Shown here: positions 23,411 to 35,059 of the stretch, one piece after another
How positions within the stretch are numbered: the stretch's first letter is position 1
Layout of the letters: each line of letters opens with the position of its first letter
Assembly (NCBI GenBank): GCA_029721515.1
Contig: CM056563.1
Location: forward strand, 23,806,954 to 23,870,953
DNA: 64,000 bases
Direction of reading: 5' to 3'
DNA from: Synanceia verrucosa
Lineage: Eukaryota > Chordata > Actinopteri > Perciformes > Synanceiidae
Notes under the pieces: model-generated
The model's input: the letters and a program-made list of their open reading frames with translations, nothing else
Databases searched by the model: none
What the model was told of the DNA's origin: nothing
Made by a program: the position numbers and the translations under genes

Positions 23411-25528
23411 TTTCACTGGATGTGGAATGATGCCGTCATTCGTCAATACGTACCAGATCCGCCTGCTGCTGGATAGCTGGAATCGCTGACTAACGAGATC
23501 TCGTGAATTCACGTGTAATCACGCGATATAGCTGATTGTAGCGGCTCATCAGTGAAAGAGTACCACCCTGTGTCCACTGACTAGAAGGAAATTGATTATC
23601 AGATCCGCAGCGAACACGGATTATTTTATTTTGAAAATAAACCGGCTGTTTTTTGTTTGACACGTTTGAATGGAAACATATCGGGTCCGTCAAAACGTCG
23701 GCGTCGTTCCACATCCGGTGGAAAATAGGTGTTAGTCTATCATCTTTGGTTCTTATCTCTGCACTATGTTGTTAATAAATAAGGTCCAGTTTGAAAACTA
23801 GCAAATATTTTTATTTAACACACAGAGCCATACAGGAAGTTCCACAAAACAAAACATTTTCTAGATTTTTGCCCAGTCATGGTTAGATTTGGGAAACATC
23901 TGATCGCAGGATGGGAGCGTTTAGGGTTGCTTTGGGCACATTCTAGTGATTCTAGTCATAATTTGAGTTTTGACAGACCTCTTTCTGGTTGAGGCTGTTC
24001 ATGACCCGACACATAATATTTAGTCATTGTGATGGATTCAGTTTACATGCTGTCTGGTGAGCAACAGAAGCCATGTTGATCCCTGAACTGCTTTGGTTCA
24101 TATTAGATTTTACCCACCATATAAATTGCTAAACTTTGGAGCCTGAAAGAACATCTTGGATCAAAAACATGTTGGCTCAAAATGCCTCTTGAATCACATA
24201 ATGTTGTTATTTACATGTCAGGTCAGCTGGTGTTTCCTGGCAGCAGAATCCGCTCTGTTTCCATGAGGGATCAACTTGGCTTTGAAGCCTGATAAGGTTG
24301 CTGCAGACAGCTGATATTCTATTATTCACTTTATGTCTGAAAATATTCTATTGCTTTGTGCTTCCTGTACTTGTCATTCATAAACTGTGCCATCCTCAGA
24401 TTGTGTTTTCATAACCACACTTGATTTGGAGTCATTTTTCACTATGTCCTGATGTAATAATGCAATATCCTTATGGGTATCATTGCAGTTTCCTGATTTA
24501 TATTCTTCTCCTTTGTGCTGCTTGTCGGAGTGGAAAAGCCTCTGAAACTAAATTTGGTATAAGCATACTTGAACTGTCCATCCAAGAGCGCAGTGCAGAA
24601 TTTCACATTACACTGTTGCACAAAACTGCATCACAACAAAAGGACTCAAAGTAGCCGACTGCTTCTTTCCTCTGCTGTGTTTAGTGTTCAATTTAAATAC
24701 TCGGCTCTGGTTGGACGCTTGTTTTCTCCCGTTGCCATTATAGAGGTGCACAAGGAAGTAGTTCATTTCTCGAGTGAGGTGTTTCAACGCATCGTTTCCA
24801 CGTCCCTGTAGCTCGTTAAAGTTCTATCATAGTGAATGGAGAAGTTGTTTACCGTGACCACGGGCTTTTCTGGCTTTTATTTGAAGTGCTTTTACATAGT
24901 TGATGAACGGTTCAGCTGCTAACACTGTTGAATCAGGAGTCACTGGATGATGCTCTGGCATTTTTCTCAAGAAAAAGACCTGTTTGCTGTGGTCATTTAA
25001 CTAGAAAATGGAAATGATTACGGTGACAACACCTTTTAATCTTCAATTCCACAGCGTGCTCTGATGATTTACTGTATACTGTCTTGCTAACTTGGCGTGG
25101 TTTTAATTATAAATAGGAAGAAGATGTTGTAACATTTTTCTTGCACTTGTCAAGCATTACCAAGCAGCTGCATGTATTCCTTGTTTCCCCTTTTTTATTC
25201 AACATAATAATTACTGGTGCTGTGTATGTCCACTGGACTGAATTATAATTATTACTATTTTATGTGAGTGTGTATGAGCTTTTCTTTTTCCTCAATGTTG
25301 CCATTTGTATTTCTTATTTGTTCTGTTAATCATATATGTATTGTAAAATATTGCAAAATCCATGAATAAAGTATTCAAAAAAACAATACATAGGGTGGAG
25401 TATACTGTAGAAGGATATGGGAGCAAATATATACATTTATCCTAACTTATTCAATTAATATTTTAGGGGAAGCATATTTCACTAGACCAGTATCCTGCAT
25501 CAAATAATGCTACACAATCATGTTATAT
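23411..25528. other. Gene-free stretch, 3'-UTR-like near 25,200-25,395
   Basis: No open frame is recognised. The end of the stretch is T-rich and finishes with a GAATAAAG signal followed by CAAAAAAAAC at about 25365-25390, like the poly(A) end of a retroposed transcript or an untranslated region; neither is proven. Confidence 0.4.
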
Positions 25529-25890
25529 CAGGGTTCTTGCACCATTTTAAAAGTGAACTTTAAAACTTTTAAGACCCCAACAAATATATTTTAAGACCCA
25601 AAAATGTCAAAACAATTTCTTTGTTAGAAAATAGTCAATTTATTTTAGATATCGATATTTAGCTGGAAAAAGTCTTGCAACAAGGATATAAATTGAAGGC
25701 ATATCGCTTAACTTTTGTCAACAACTTTAATTTCATAACTTTTCAAAAAAAAAAATCAAATCAAATAAACCATCTGAAACTTTAATGCCTACAGCAAAAT
25801 TATGGTAAATTTAAGACAATTTAAGACCTTAATTACCTGGATTTTAATTTAAGACATTTTAAGACTTTTTAAGGAACCATGGGAACCCTG
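25529..25890. mobile_element. Non-autonomous DNA transposon, CAGGGTTC...GAACCCTG family
   Basis: It has inverted ends CAGGGTTCTTGCACCATTTT and a 3' end of AACCATGGGAACCCTG. The interior repeats TTTAAGAC words near both ends. A second, 5'-truncated copy lies at 56740-57017. The CAG start fits hAT or a related superfamily. The flanks TGTTATAT and TATATTTT do not form a clean duplication. Confidence 0.7.
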
Positions 25891-27746
25891 TATATTTTAT
25901 ATTTTCATGCATGAACCTCCAGTTTTGTACTTTAATATGTGAACCTTTGTTTACATTTTCTATGAAATATATAATTTGATACAGTTGACAATAATATATT
26001 TTTGAAAGAAAATTACTCATTTGGATTTGCTGAATAATTGTTAAAATTGTTGACAGTTAATCAATAGATGATTGTTAATGGCAGCCCTACAGTAGCATTA
26101 TGGGATTTTTATGGGATTTTTGAACAACCAGCTGGTCCGGGCTTCCACTATGAAAAAGTTCACTGACCATTTGAGCCAGTAAGAAAACAGAAACATGTCC
26201 TATTAAAATGCACCAACTCCCTCTATCAGCTGACATGGGCCTATTAAATGTGTTGCAGTGGTGCAGCCATGACAACCACAAACAGGCTGACAGAGCTGCT
26301 TGAACTGCCTCCTTCCCCTTCTCTTCTCCTGACAGCTGGTCTGAAATGACAATTTTAAAGCCTGAATGTTAAAGGTTTGGAAAAATCACTTAAATCTGAT
26401 TACCGAACGGCTGCAAATCAGCACAGGGGAAACTTTATCTTTATCTCATGAAAATATTTTTGACAAATGTGATGATAAATGGAAGTTAACTGGTGGATGG
26501 AAAATAAGTGTAGATCCGCTGCCTGCTGCTGTCTTTTTTAGAAGAGGAAAAAAAATGTTTTCAAAGATATTAACACTATCCATCACTTATGTGTCACCAT
26601 TACTCATGCTTGATCTATCAATCTATCAGATTAGCTATCATGCTGCGTTTATAATAATGTTTACTGATGGTGCTCCCAACAGAAGAAATATATATTACTA
26701 TACTTTATCAAAGGAATAAGTACAGATGCTGCTGCAGACAAAGAGGTGATCGGATGGTGATGACCGACTTATTTGAGCTCACTGTCATCAATTACCAACA
26801 ATGTGGCATCAAAACATCTCGGACCGACAACGGTGTTCAAAAACCACCTCAGACCGTCAGACTGGTCCAATCTCTGCTGGCACCAGATGAAATTAATTGG
26901 ATGGACGTTTGACTCCTACAGGCTGCCCCTGACAGCGAAGGTTCTTTCTTTTTGGGTTGTTTTTCATTTAGTCTTCTCTCTGTAGCTGCAAGCCTTGAAG
27001 TTATTTTCATTAAAAAGACAAACTGGAATTAAATAGCACTGCTGTTTTCATTTGACAAATTCCAGTCAAAGTCACATTCAGGCCACCATTGGTGGAGGAA
27101 TGCAGGGGGCAGCTGCATCACCATCCATACGACAAGCTGCACGGTGTTTGTGGGATGACCTTGGTGAAGTTATCTGTTATCACATTCTTGATTGTGATTG
27201 TGCAGCTTGGAGCTCATCAAGGTTACAGTTAGGAAATGACTGTTAAAAATACCTTTAAATTTGAACCAAACCAAGCATAAAACACAGAATCATTCACCCT
27301 TTTCCAGCCATTAAACATAAGTCAATATGCAATTATGTTTCTGCCAAAAAACATGAAGCACAGAACTACTGAGTGGTGTGTAGATGTAATATTTTAGGAG
27401 CAGCGTTGTCATGAAGGACGAGATATTTTGTGAGTCTTCAGTGTTTCCTCCCAAGACCATATCTTGGATGAGCACCCACTAATCTTTGTGGACAATCAGG
27501 AACACTGCTGACAGCTGTTTTCTCATCTGCTCCAGTTAGAGCTGCACAGTTTTTTTGTGTATTCAGAGGATATTGAGATTCAACAGGCAGCTTCAAAATT
27601 TGTGTTATGTACAATATAAGCCACTGCAGGTTATCAATTTAACCACTAATAGGCACTGAGAACCAGTATGTCAGAAAACATGGAGATAAAAAAACACACA
27701 CAGAGGGAGAGCGACTTCATTCACTGCTCAGGTAGACTTTAATCCT
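25891..27746. other. Gene-free stretch with one more transposon end
   Basis: Around 26050-26092, TAATCAATAGATGATTGTTA followed by ATGGCAGCCCTAC looks like the right end of another hAT-like element (TAGGGCTGC type); its left end was not found. No gene is supported; the 117-codon frame at 26366-26719 shows no domain. Confidence 0.4.
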
Positions 27747-28435
27747 TAGAGGTGTCCCGATACTACTTTTCACTTACGATACGATACCAATGTTGCAGCC
27801 TTGACTATTGTCCGATACTGATATTGATCTGATACAATATCAGCACAAATCATACAGATTTTATTACTTATTATGCAGTATGGACTGTTAGAAAAGTGTC
27901 TTGTTTTTGCGTTTTTGCCCATTTTGAGTGATATTTCAAGACCCACAGAATATTTTGTACTCTGACTCTGAAAACAGTGAATAGCTCAAATGAAAGAAGA
28001 GACTCTCTATTTCATCGTGAAAAAAATGTTTGTTTTTACCTTGTTCCATTCTTGTTTTATCAGAGGTAGAGTAGAGGACACTTTCACCAAAATCAACACT
28101 TTTTGTCCAGATTCCATTGGTTTTGTTCTTTAATCATGATCATCTCCACTTCCTGTTTTGATCTCTGTGGTGTATACCGTCTCTTTATGCTCCGACTACA
28201 AATCCCAGAAGCCCCAAAATTACTCACAGGCTGCAGGAGGCCGTGATCGGCGACCCGCTGCCGAAAAAATGCTAAAACGTCGAAATACGTCAATGAGTTA
28301 AACATAAGAATATTCTACAATTGAATAAAATTAAAAAAAAATAGACGACACTGAAAAATATCCTCAATGAATCCAATAAAAACAAAAAACATTTTTAACG
28401 TGCAAAATAACCACTAGTTTAAATTAAACATAAGC
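27747..28435. mobile_element. TAGAGGTGTCCCGATAC-family element, truncated and interrupted by MITE-A
   Basis: It begins TAGAGGTGTCCCGATACTAC. The segments 27747-27895 and 28302-28435 are reverse-complement matches to parts of the fuller copy at 36481-37293 (for example TATGGACTGTTAGAAAAG, and CATAAGAATATTCTACAATT). Between them sits a MITE-A copy in place of about 85 bp of the other copy. The far end is missing. Confidence 0.65.
27896..28301 (-). mobile_element. MITE-A copy 3 (subtype A), reversed, nested
   Basis: The reverse complement matches the family body. The element 5' end (TTAACTC-like, seen here as AATGAGTTAA at 28292-28301) is kept; the 3' terminal inverted repeat at 27896 is lost. 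The cassette is of the GGGTCGCCGATCACGGCC type (subtype A). Confidence 0.75.
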
Positions 28436-28529
28436 ATACACTACAGATGATCGAAAAAATGATGTCAGCTTAAAGCTCTGGACGTCGTACAGAGATGCTA
28501 AATCAGCCCGTGTGTGTCTTTACTTCCAG

Positions 28530-28700
28530 CATCCTTCATCACAGCACTTCTATCTTTGAACTCAACCTTCATTTTGAGCTCAGCGACACACCTGCAAAGT
28601 TTCATGACTGCATCTTGCACGGTTGTGATGCTATCATGGTGACAAAATATGTCAGACAGAAAAAGGACTCAGATCCTGCAGTCGGTGTCTCCAGGACAAG
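28530..28700 (+). other. Candidate 171-nt coding exon (plus strand), unidentified
   Basis: The acceptor GTCTTTACTTCCAG is preceded by a T-rich tract and the donor is ACAAG|GTGAGA, both close to consensus. The 171 nt between are open in one frame, entering and leaving in phase 2, so the exon is symmetric. The frame encodes about 57 residues including LNLHFELSDTPAKFHDC, then VTKYVRQKKDSDPAVGV, a mix that looks like a soluble protein. The open frame stops exactly at the donor (TGA within GTGAG), as expected for a real exon edge. I do not recognise the family. It follows a truncated transposon by about 95 bp, so it might also derive from a mobile element. Unproven without transcripts or homologues. 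Confidence 0.35.
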
Positions 28701-29859
28701 GTGAGAACAATGCGGCTGGTAATAAGCTTATCAAAGTCCCTACATAGCTGCGGTATTTCAGGGGCCATATCATCTCCAGGAGCAAAAGTTCTCCGCAGCC
28801 TTTGGCAGCATCGAATAAATTGTCTTTTTTTTTTTCGTTCTTGTAGCTGAATTCAATGTTTGAAAAAAAATTGGCATGTGAACAGAAAATAGCAGGGACG
28901 TTGTGTGGTTGGAGAGTTTGTCTCTGATGTCAAGTATGAAAAGTGAAGTTTGCATGCAGAGTGCTGCAGTCCACATGTTGGGAAGGCAGCTGTTTGCAGC
29001 AACAGCTGAGTGGGGCAGGTGGTATTTTAGTCGGAAAACACTTTGAAACAGTTGACTGGTCCGAGTGAGGATGTCACTGACTGGCGAGATATCAGCCTGT
29101 TCCACAACTCATTAGTCAAGGTACAGAGACCAGCCAAACAGCTGTGGAACATTTTAATTCCAGCCCCAAATCAGCAGCTTGGACCCGACGTGCTGCTTTC
29201 AATGACCTCCTGCCTGCTTCCGCTGCCGAAAAATAACGCTCATACAAACATGACTATACAGCGACTAATTCCTCTGCCCCCCCTCCCTTATTCCAGCTAC
29301 TTCCAGAGCCCAAGGCCACGGTGTTGATATTGCTTACCCAAGTCTCAATGAGCTAATTAAGGGGGCTGCTTCTAAAGTGCTCTTGCATTTTGTTTATTTG
29401 TGTATCACCGGAGCCCCACAAATTACACAGACCAAAGGCTTGTCTGAACTTTTAATCTAATCACGCCTACTGTGAGAGCCCCCGTTTCCTGGTGTCAGTT
29501 TGCCTTAATGAGGCCTGGTCTGAGCAGTGGCCATTAGTGGAGCTCAGTAGTGGAACAGTACCGCGACGAGACAGGCTCGGCACAATGCTGCCACAGAGCC
29601 TAATCCCCGGTTGCTCCTTGCGGACCCGCAGCCACGAAGCGAGTTGTAAAACCCCCAGCTGTGCCGCACACTGTGACATTTGAAAACATACAGTATCCGA
29701 GCTGCAAATTAAGAGACGGATGCATTAAAAGCAGCACTTAAAGGACAAAAAATGACAGCCAGGTGCAGCGTGAATAGATTATTGGAGCGTTTTGCTGTGA
29801 CATAAGCACCCAGTCAAACTGCTGGGTTCAGGCCACGTCAGTTAGCCATGGAGTGCACA

Positions 29860-30290
29860 AACTTGCATGTATAATAGGCATATTAATGCAGGGGTGTTTG
29901 TTCTCATTGACTGCATGATGTTTTAATGGCACTTACCTTTTTTATATCAGCTTGCATTCTATGAACTAGCAGAATAAGGCCTCGGACAGTTGCACTAATA
30001 TCCCCATTAGTACAATAATCACAAGCAGAAGGTCCCCATGCCATTCGTTCTCCATGTAACTTTCATTAATTCAAATTTCGGAGAGAATTTAGTGCACTTT
30101 CCCCCATTTCCAGTTTGGAGTGCTTTGAATTCTGCTCACTGCATCCGTTTCTGTGTCATCAGCCCACTCACAGCCTGAATAATTCATAACAATATTTATT
30201 AGCACTCTGAGGTACAATTAGATGAATTGGGATTAAGAATTGGCTCGTCTGTGGAAGAGAAAGTAGAACAGCTCTGCCGATGGATTTGGG
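29860..30290. promoter_or_regulatory. Candidate conserved non-coding element
   Basis: Single-copy, moderate GC, with many homeodomain cores (TATTAATGC, TTTCATTAATTCAAA, GTACAATTAGATGAATTGGG) and no open frame or repeat similarity. The word texture resembles vertebrate developmental enhancers. This is inference by eye only. Confidence 0.22.
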
Positions 30291-31645
30291 CAGGCGTAGC
30301 TCTAAAACATTATCAAAATAAAGCCAAGCGGATTAATTCCCTTTCTCCACTGTTTTTTTTTCTTCCCCCTCGTGTTTAAAAGAACATACTTAATATTCCA
30401 TCTGCGAGAGTAAATCAGAGATGACAAGTTAAAACAAGGGCTGTGCAGGGGCCTCACGTCTTTACTTAATCTCCAATTCTCAGGGTAACATACATTTTTA
30501 CCGAAATTCTTATAAAAAGGACTGACCTGTCTTTTCATTTGAAGCCATCATTTTACATTTCCTCACCACCTGAGCTCAGGAAGCAGCAGAATACTGATAT
30601 ATTTATGACTGTTTCTGCAGAGGAAATGAGTGAAAATGATGTAATAATGATGATTTTTAAATCCAAATAGTCTACAAGGTTCTGTTGATTTGGATAATTC
30701 ACAATAAACAGTGCTGTCTTTTCTGGAAAAGCCATCTTTACACCAGGACATAATGGTTTCCACACAGTGACATTAATACAGCACACGAGGATGAATTTAA
30801 CCCAGAAATGTTAGATTTTCCTCCCAAGAGTCGCTAACAATAGCTAGCATTAGAGCTGTAACGTGACTAAAACACAATGTCAAGCAGGTTTTTAACGCCC
30901 ACATAAGAAGGAATTAATGCAAAAGAACATCAATAAAGAAATGTGTTTAACAGCAGTCAGTGGGCTTTGCCTTTGTATTCTAGAATAACACTTATTATCA
31001 GCAGGTACATTCAATATACATAAACTAAGATTTATATTCTCCTTCTTATTATCTGAGTCACCTCGTCCATCCTCAGGTCACATCAGCTTCTGTATCACTA
31101 GCATGAGTCATTTATTTCCAGCATTAGCACACTGTAAAAACATTTCCGACTGAGGCATAAATTAAAAATATAGCAATTATAGCTTTAACTCTAAACTCAT
31201 TATCTCAGCTCGCATAAATAGAGAATGAAGCCGTGACGAAGTTAATCATGCTGTACGGCAGAGAAGATTGGAGATTTCTATGAAAAATGTTGACCTTAAT
31301 GCATGACCCATCTACTCAGCTCAATTGTTTTTTTTTTCTCCCTTTTTTCTTTTTTCCCTCATCCCCAATTAAAGGAGCTTCCGTCTGCTCGTGTCTGTAA
31401 CGGATGAAGCCGGCGGTTCTTGAACTCTGCGTTAATTAAAGATAAGTGCACGTCTCAGTATAACGTGTGGTGGTTAACAGTCCCTCTTCTATCCACATAA
31501 TATCCTGAACTCTTCTGGGTCATGGCGCCTCCGCACGTCATCACAAACAAGGACTAATCTATAACTTTTTATTTTAACCAATAAAGTGCTTTAAGGAGGT
31601 ACCTGGAAGCTGTTACGCAACACTCAGCGGAGGCCAATTTATTTG

Positions 31646-31646
<1 letters not shown>

Positions 31647-31680
<34 letters not shown>
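31647..31680. repeat. TG microsatellite
   Basis: Pure alternating TG over 34 bases, directly seen. Confidence 0.93.
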
Positions 31681-31682
<2 letters not shown>

Positions 31683-32334
31683 CAACAAGCCGACCATGCT
31701 GTCAATTAAAAAATCCTTTAGCTCATCTTGGGATTTCAGCTCATTAGGATTCATCCAAAGCTAACGTTTATTCTCTATTTTAACATTTTTAGGTGTTAAC
31801 TTGCACTGTGAGGACAAAATGAAGGTGTAACAGGAAGTTGTGTGCACATACAAGCTTACAAAGTTATGGATATAATGACTCAGTGCATGCTTCCTGCAGC
31901 ATGCAGAGGCTAAACTCACCTGCCAACAGCTGGAACAGCCTGAACAAATACAGCTGCTAACAGCACTGAGCAGGGAGCCTGAATGTCCTGAAGCTTTATT
32001 AGAAGACCAAAATGTTCTCCTATCCTCCACTTCCAACACAAAATGTGACTTTGTGGATTTCTTTGAACGCAGATTTTTCTCAGAAATTGAAATATTATCA
32101 GTTCTGTTCTGGGTGGGATTATCATTTCTGATATCAAGCGATATGTGCGACTTTTTGCACCAAAACTATATCTCCATTATGACTCATGTTATTGTGATGC
32201 CCTGCTGGATGCATTCATAAATGTAACATGGCTCCAAATAAAAACACTCTGTGCCAAACTTCAACTGGAGTTATGGAAAACTGACTGAAGTACATTATTT
32301 TACTGACTGAGAAACTGAATGTCCACATTCTGAA

Positions 32335-32530
32335 TGAACATATTCTTGTGTTCTTATATTTTTTGCATTCTGTTGTATTGTTTATATCGTCCATTTTAAA
32401 CTATATTTTTGCACTATTCTGCACTGAATATACATTTTATAAATCTTTTTCAACCTCCTTACTACTGTGTATGGCAACTGTTGTGAAAGAATTTCCTTCG
32501 GGATGAATAAAGTTTTATGATATTTTATCT
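32335..32530 (+). mobile_element. LINE 3' tail (plus strand)
   Basis: The segment ends GAATTTCCTTCGGGATGAAT, then AAAG and a degenerate ATTTTATCTCATCTTATCTT repeat. The phrase 'AATTTCC...GGGAT(T/G)AATAAAGT' plus a short tandem tail is a hallmark of fish LINE-type 3' ends. The body upstream is truncated. Confidence 0.6.
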
Positions 32531-32689
32531 CATCTTATCTTTTCTTATAACTGGCCATGAAGTAGCAAATAACACAAACATTAAATTCTAAACTTGGCTC
32601 AATCGGATGTCCGACTGTTATTTTCCATCCTCTGTCAAGTGCAGAGATATGCCATGTTTTTCTGACCAATCAGAGCAGATTTTTATACT

Positions 32690-33119
32690 TTAACACTTTG
32701 AGTGCCAAAAACGTCAAAGTGTTTTTTTTGGCAGCAGGCACAAGAGGGCGCTCTCACACAGCCTGTGAATAATTTTGAGGCTTCTGGGAGATGTAGTCAG
32801 AGCATAAAGAGACGGTATACACCACAGAGATCAAAACAGGAAGTGGAGATGATCGAGATTAGAGAGCAAAACAAACAGAATCTGGAGAAAAAGTGGTGAT
32901 TTTGGTGAAAGTGTCCTCTACTCTACCTCTGATAAAACAAGAATGGAACAAGGTAAAAACAAACATTTTTTCATGATGAAATAGAGAGTCTCTTCTTTCA
33001 TTTGAGATATTCACTGTTTTCAGAGACATTGTACAAAATATTCAAATATGACTCAAAAAGGGCAAAAACGCTGGAACGAGGCTCTTTAGTTTTTTTTAAA
33101 AAAGGGCTCAGTGAGTTAA
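32690..33119 (+). mobile_element. MITE-A copy 4 (subtype B), full length
   Basis: It starts TTAACACTTTGAGTGCC and ends GGGCTCAGTGAGTTAA. The body is intact. The cassette reads GCACAAGAGGGCGCTCTCAC (subtype B). Compared with copy 1 the 5' region is shorter by about 40 bp. Confidence 0.85.
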
Positions 33120-34575
33120 GAGACAGGTGCTAAAACAGATACACTCAGACAGAAGGAATGAGAATAATATCATATTTTGATTATTAAAGCGTGTAAACAT
33201 GTCCTAGAAAATGAAAGCTGCTGTTAACAGCAGTTTCCGTGTCAAATGAACTGATGTTAAACAGACACGGCAGTTTGAGCATTTTAAGCCGACGTACAAA
33301 ATAACAACAACAAATCTAATTCAGTCCGAGCTTCTTTTCGTTTTCAGCTGAGTGTGTTTACACCAGTCGACGAGTCGCTGCTCTATTTGATGTGCTTTAT
33401 GAAAGCCCAGAGGACGTTAACCTGGCCGGCCAGAGCTTGTGCAGGCCACGGAGGCAGGAGGCTCCATGTTATCAATGGAACAGTGGTGGGTAAACACAAG
33501 ATAAAGGGGCTGAGTGAGACTCTGCCATGTCTGTTTTCCCATCTTGTCAGTTAGAATGACTCGAGCCATTAAGGCAGTTACCACAACATGCTGACAACAT
33601 GTTCAGAAGCCACCTGGACCCAGATGTGCCTCAGCGGTGGGTAAATGGAGAGGATGATGGAGAGGAAGTTTAGGGGCCACGTGTGCGCCAGCATATGCCC
33701 CAACCTGTACGTCCTATTACTCTTCCTCTGATCGTCCCCGCCTGGCTTGCAGTGAGAGCCACACACAATAAGCCATTGTTATTCTTTATGAAGAGGACAC
33801 AAAAAGCCACAATAAAAGAAAAAAAAAAAAAGTGGCGTCCTTGGCAACTCCGCTGCATTTTTTCCCCTTGTCTTTTGATGTGCGCCGCGAATTGAAAAAG
33901 GCAAAGGTATTGTTGACGGCTGCCCTTTCCCTCTGCCTGAATAGTGGAGTACATATTTTCAAACAGTGTCTATGGTTCAATGAAAGTGATCACTTGGGAA
34001 GGAGGTTTTGTTTGCTCAGACAATCAGCGGTTCTGTGTCGAATAGACCGGGGACATGGGGATCATAAAGACGAGACCAGCGATGAGCACGGAGACAACAA
34101 AAGCCCCTCACACTCTTATCCCATCTGTGGCGATCCAGGAAAAAAACAATGGAGGATGAGCCCGAACGCTGCGTCCAACTGAATCATCCCGAATATTCAA
34201 CTCCAAGTCACTCAATCTCATCGGTGAATACCACAGATGAGACTCCGTCGCTGTCTGAGCCTCTTTCTCTCTTCCTCTTGTATTCAGCAGAAGGGTATCA
34301 AGCAATTACAGACCAAGGTCTCCACTCAGTTGGGGATTCTTTCATCTCATAAAGTTTTACTACAAAGACTGACAGTGACCTTCACGGGGTCAGTGAATGG
34401 AGCAAGAGGCATGCAGGGCCAATTTAAATGACACACTCTTTATGGAGCCTTCACAAAAGATTTAGTAGAATAACATGATTTAGATGATGCTGTTGATAGA
34501 GAGGAGCTGTTACTGCATGAAGTCACTGAGACGCTCAAGACGAGCTTTTCACTAATGCACACACCTGAAAACACA
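33120..34575. other. Gene-free single-copy stretch
   Basis: No gene is supported. The block 33780-34190 is single-copy and mixed-composition and may be conserved non-coding DNA. Poly(A) lies near 33818-33830. Confidence 0.45.
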
Positions 34576-35059
34576 CCACTGATGTGTTTATACATCTTTT
34601 AAAATGCAACGCTTGAGTGCCATTGATGTATATACGCCAAAGTGTTTTTTAGGCAGCAGACACAAGAGGGCGCTCTCATATTGGGGCTTCTGGGAGATGT
34701 AGTCGGAGATTGAAGAGACAGTATACGCCACAGAGATCAAAGCAGGAGGTGGAGACGATCGAGATTAGAGAACAAAACAAACAGAATCTGGACAAAACGT
34801 GGTGATTCTGGTGAAAGTGTCCTCTACTCTACCTCTGATAAAACAAGAATCTCCACTTCCTGTTTTGATCTCTGTGGTGTATGCTGTCTCTTTATGCTCT
34901 GACTACATCTCCCAGAAGCCCCAACATTACTAACAGGCTGCAGGAGACCACAATCAGCAATCCGCTGCCGAAAAACTTTGAGGTATTATTACGTCGATAG
35001 CACTCAAGCGTCTGATTTTAAATGACGTCAAAATACGTCGATGGCACTCAAAGAGTTAA
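34576..35059. mobile_element. MITE-A copy 5: head-to-head composite of two subtypes
   Basis: 34576-34851 is a plus-strand MITE-A (subtype B cassette ACACAAGAGGGCGCTCTCAT) cut off after ACAAGAAT. It is joined directly to a minus-strand MITE-A piece (34852-35059) that starts at CTCCACTTCCTGTTTTGATC and runs back to the TTAACTC end. The minus piece carries the other cassette (subtype A). The two halves therefore come from different subfamily copies and form a long imperfect hairpin. Confidence 0.75.

Larger units (their letters stand above)
28701..32334. other. Gene-free single-copy stretch with regulatory-looking segments
   Basis: No gene. Single-copy blocks at 29330-29470 and 29860-30290 contain repeated TAAT/ATTA cores and octamer-like words and lack transposon signs. 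A minus-strand GTGAGT donor near 31913 lacks a clear acceptor. A TG microsatellite is listed separately. Confidence 0.45.
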
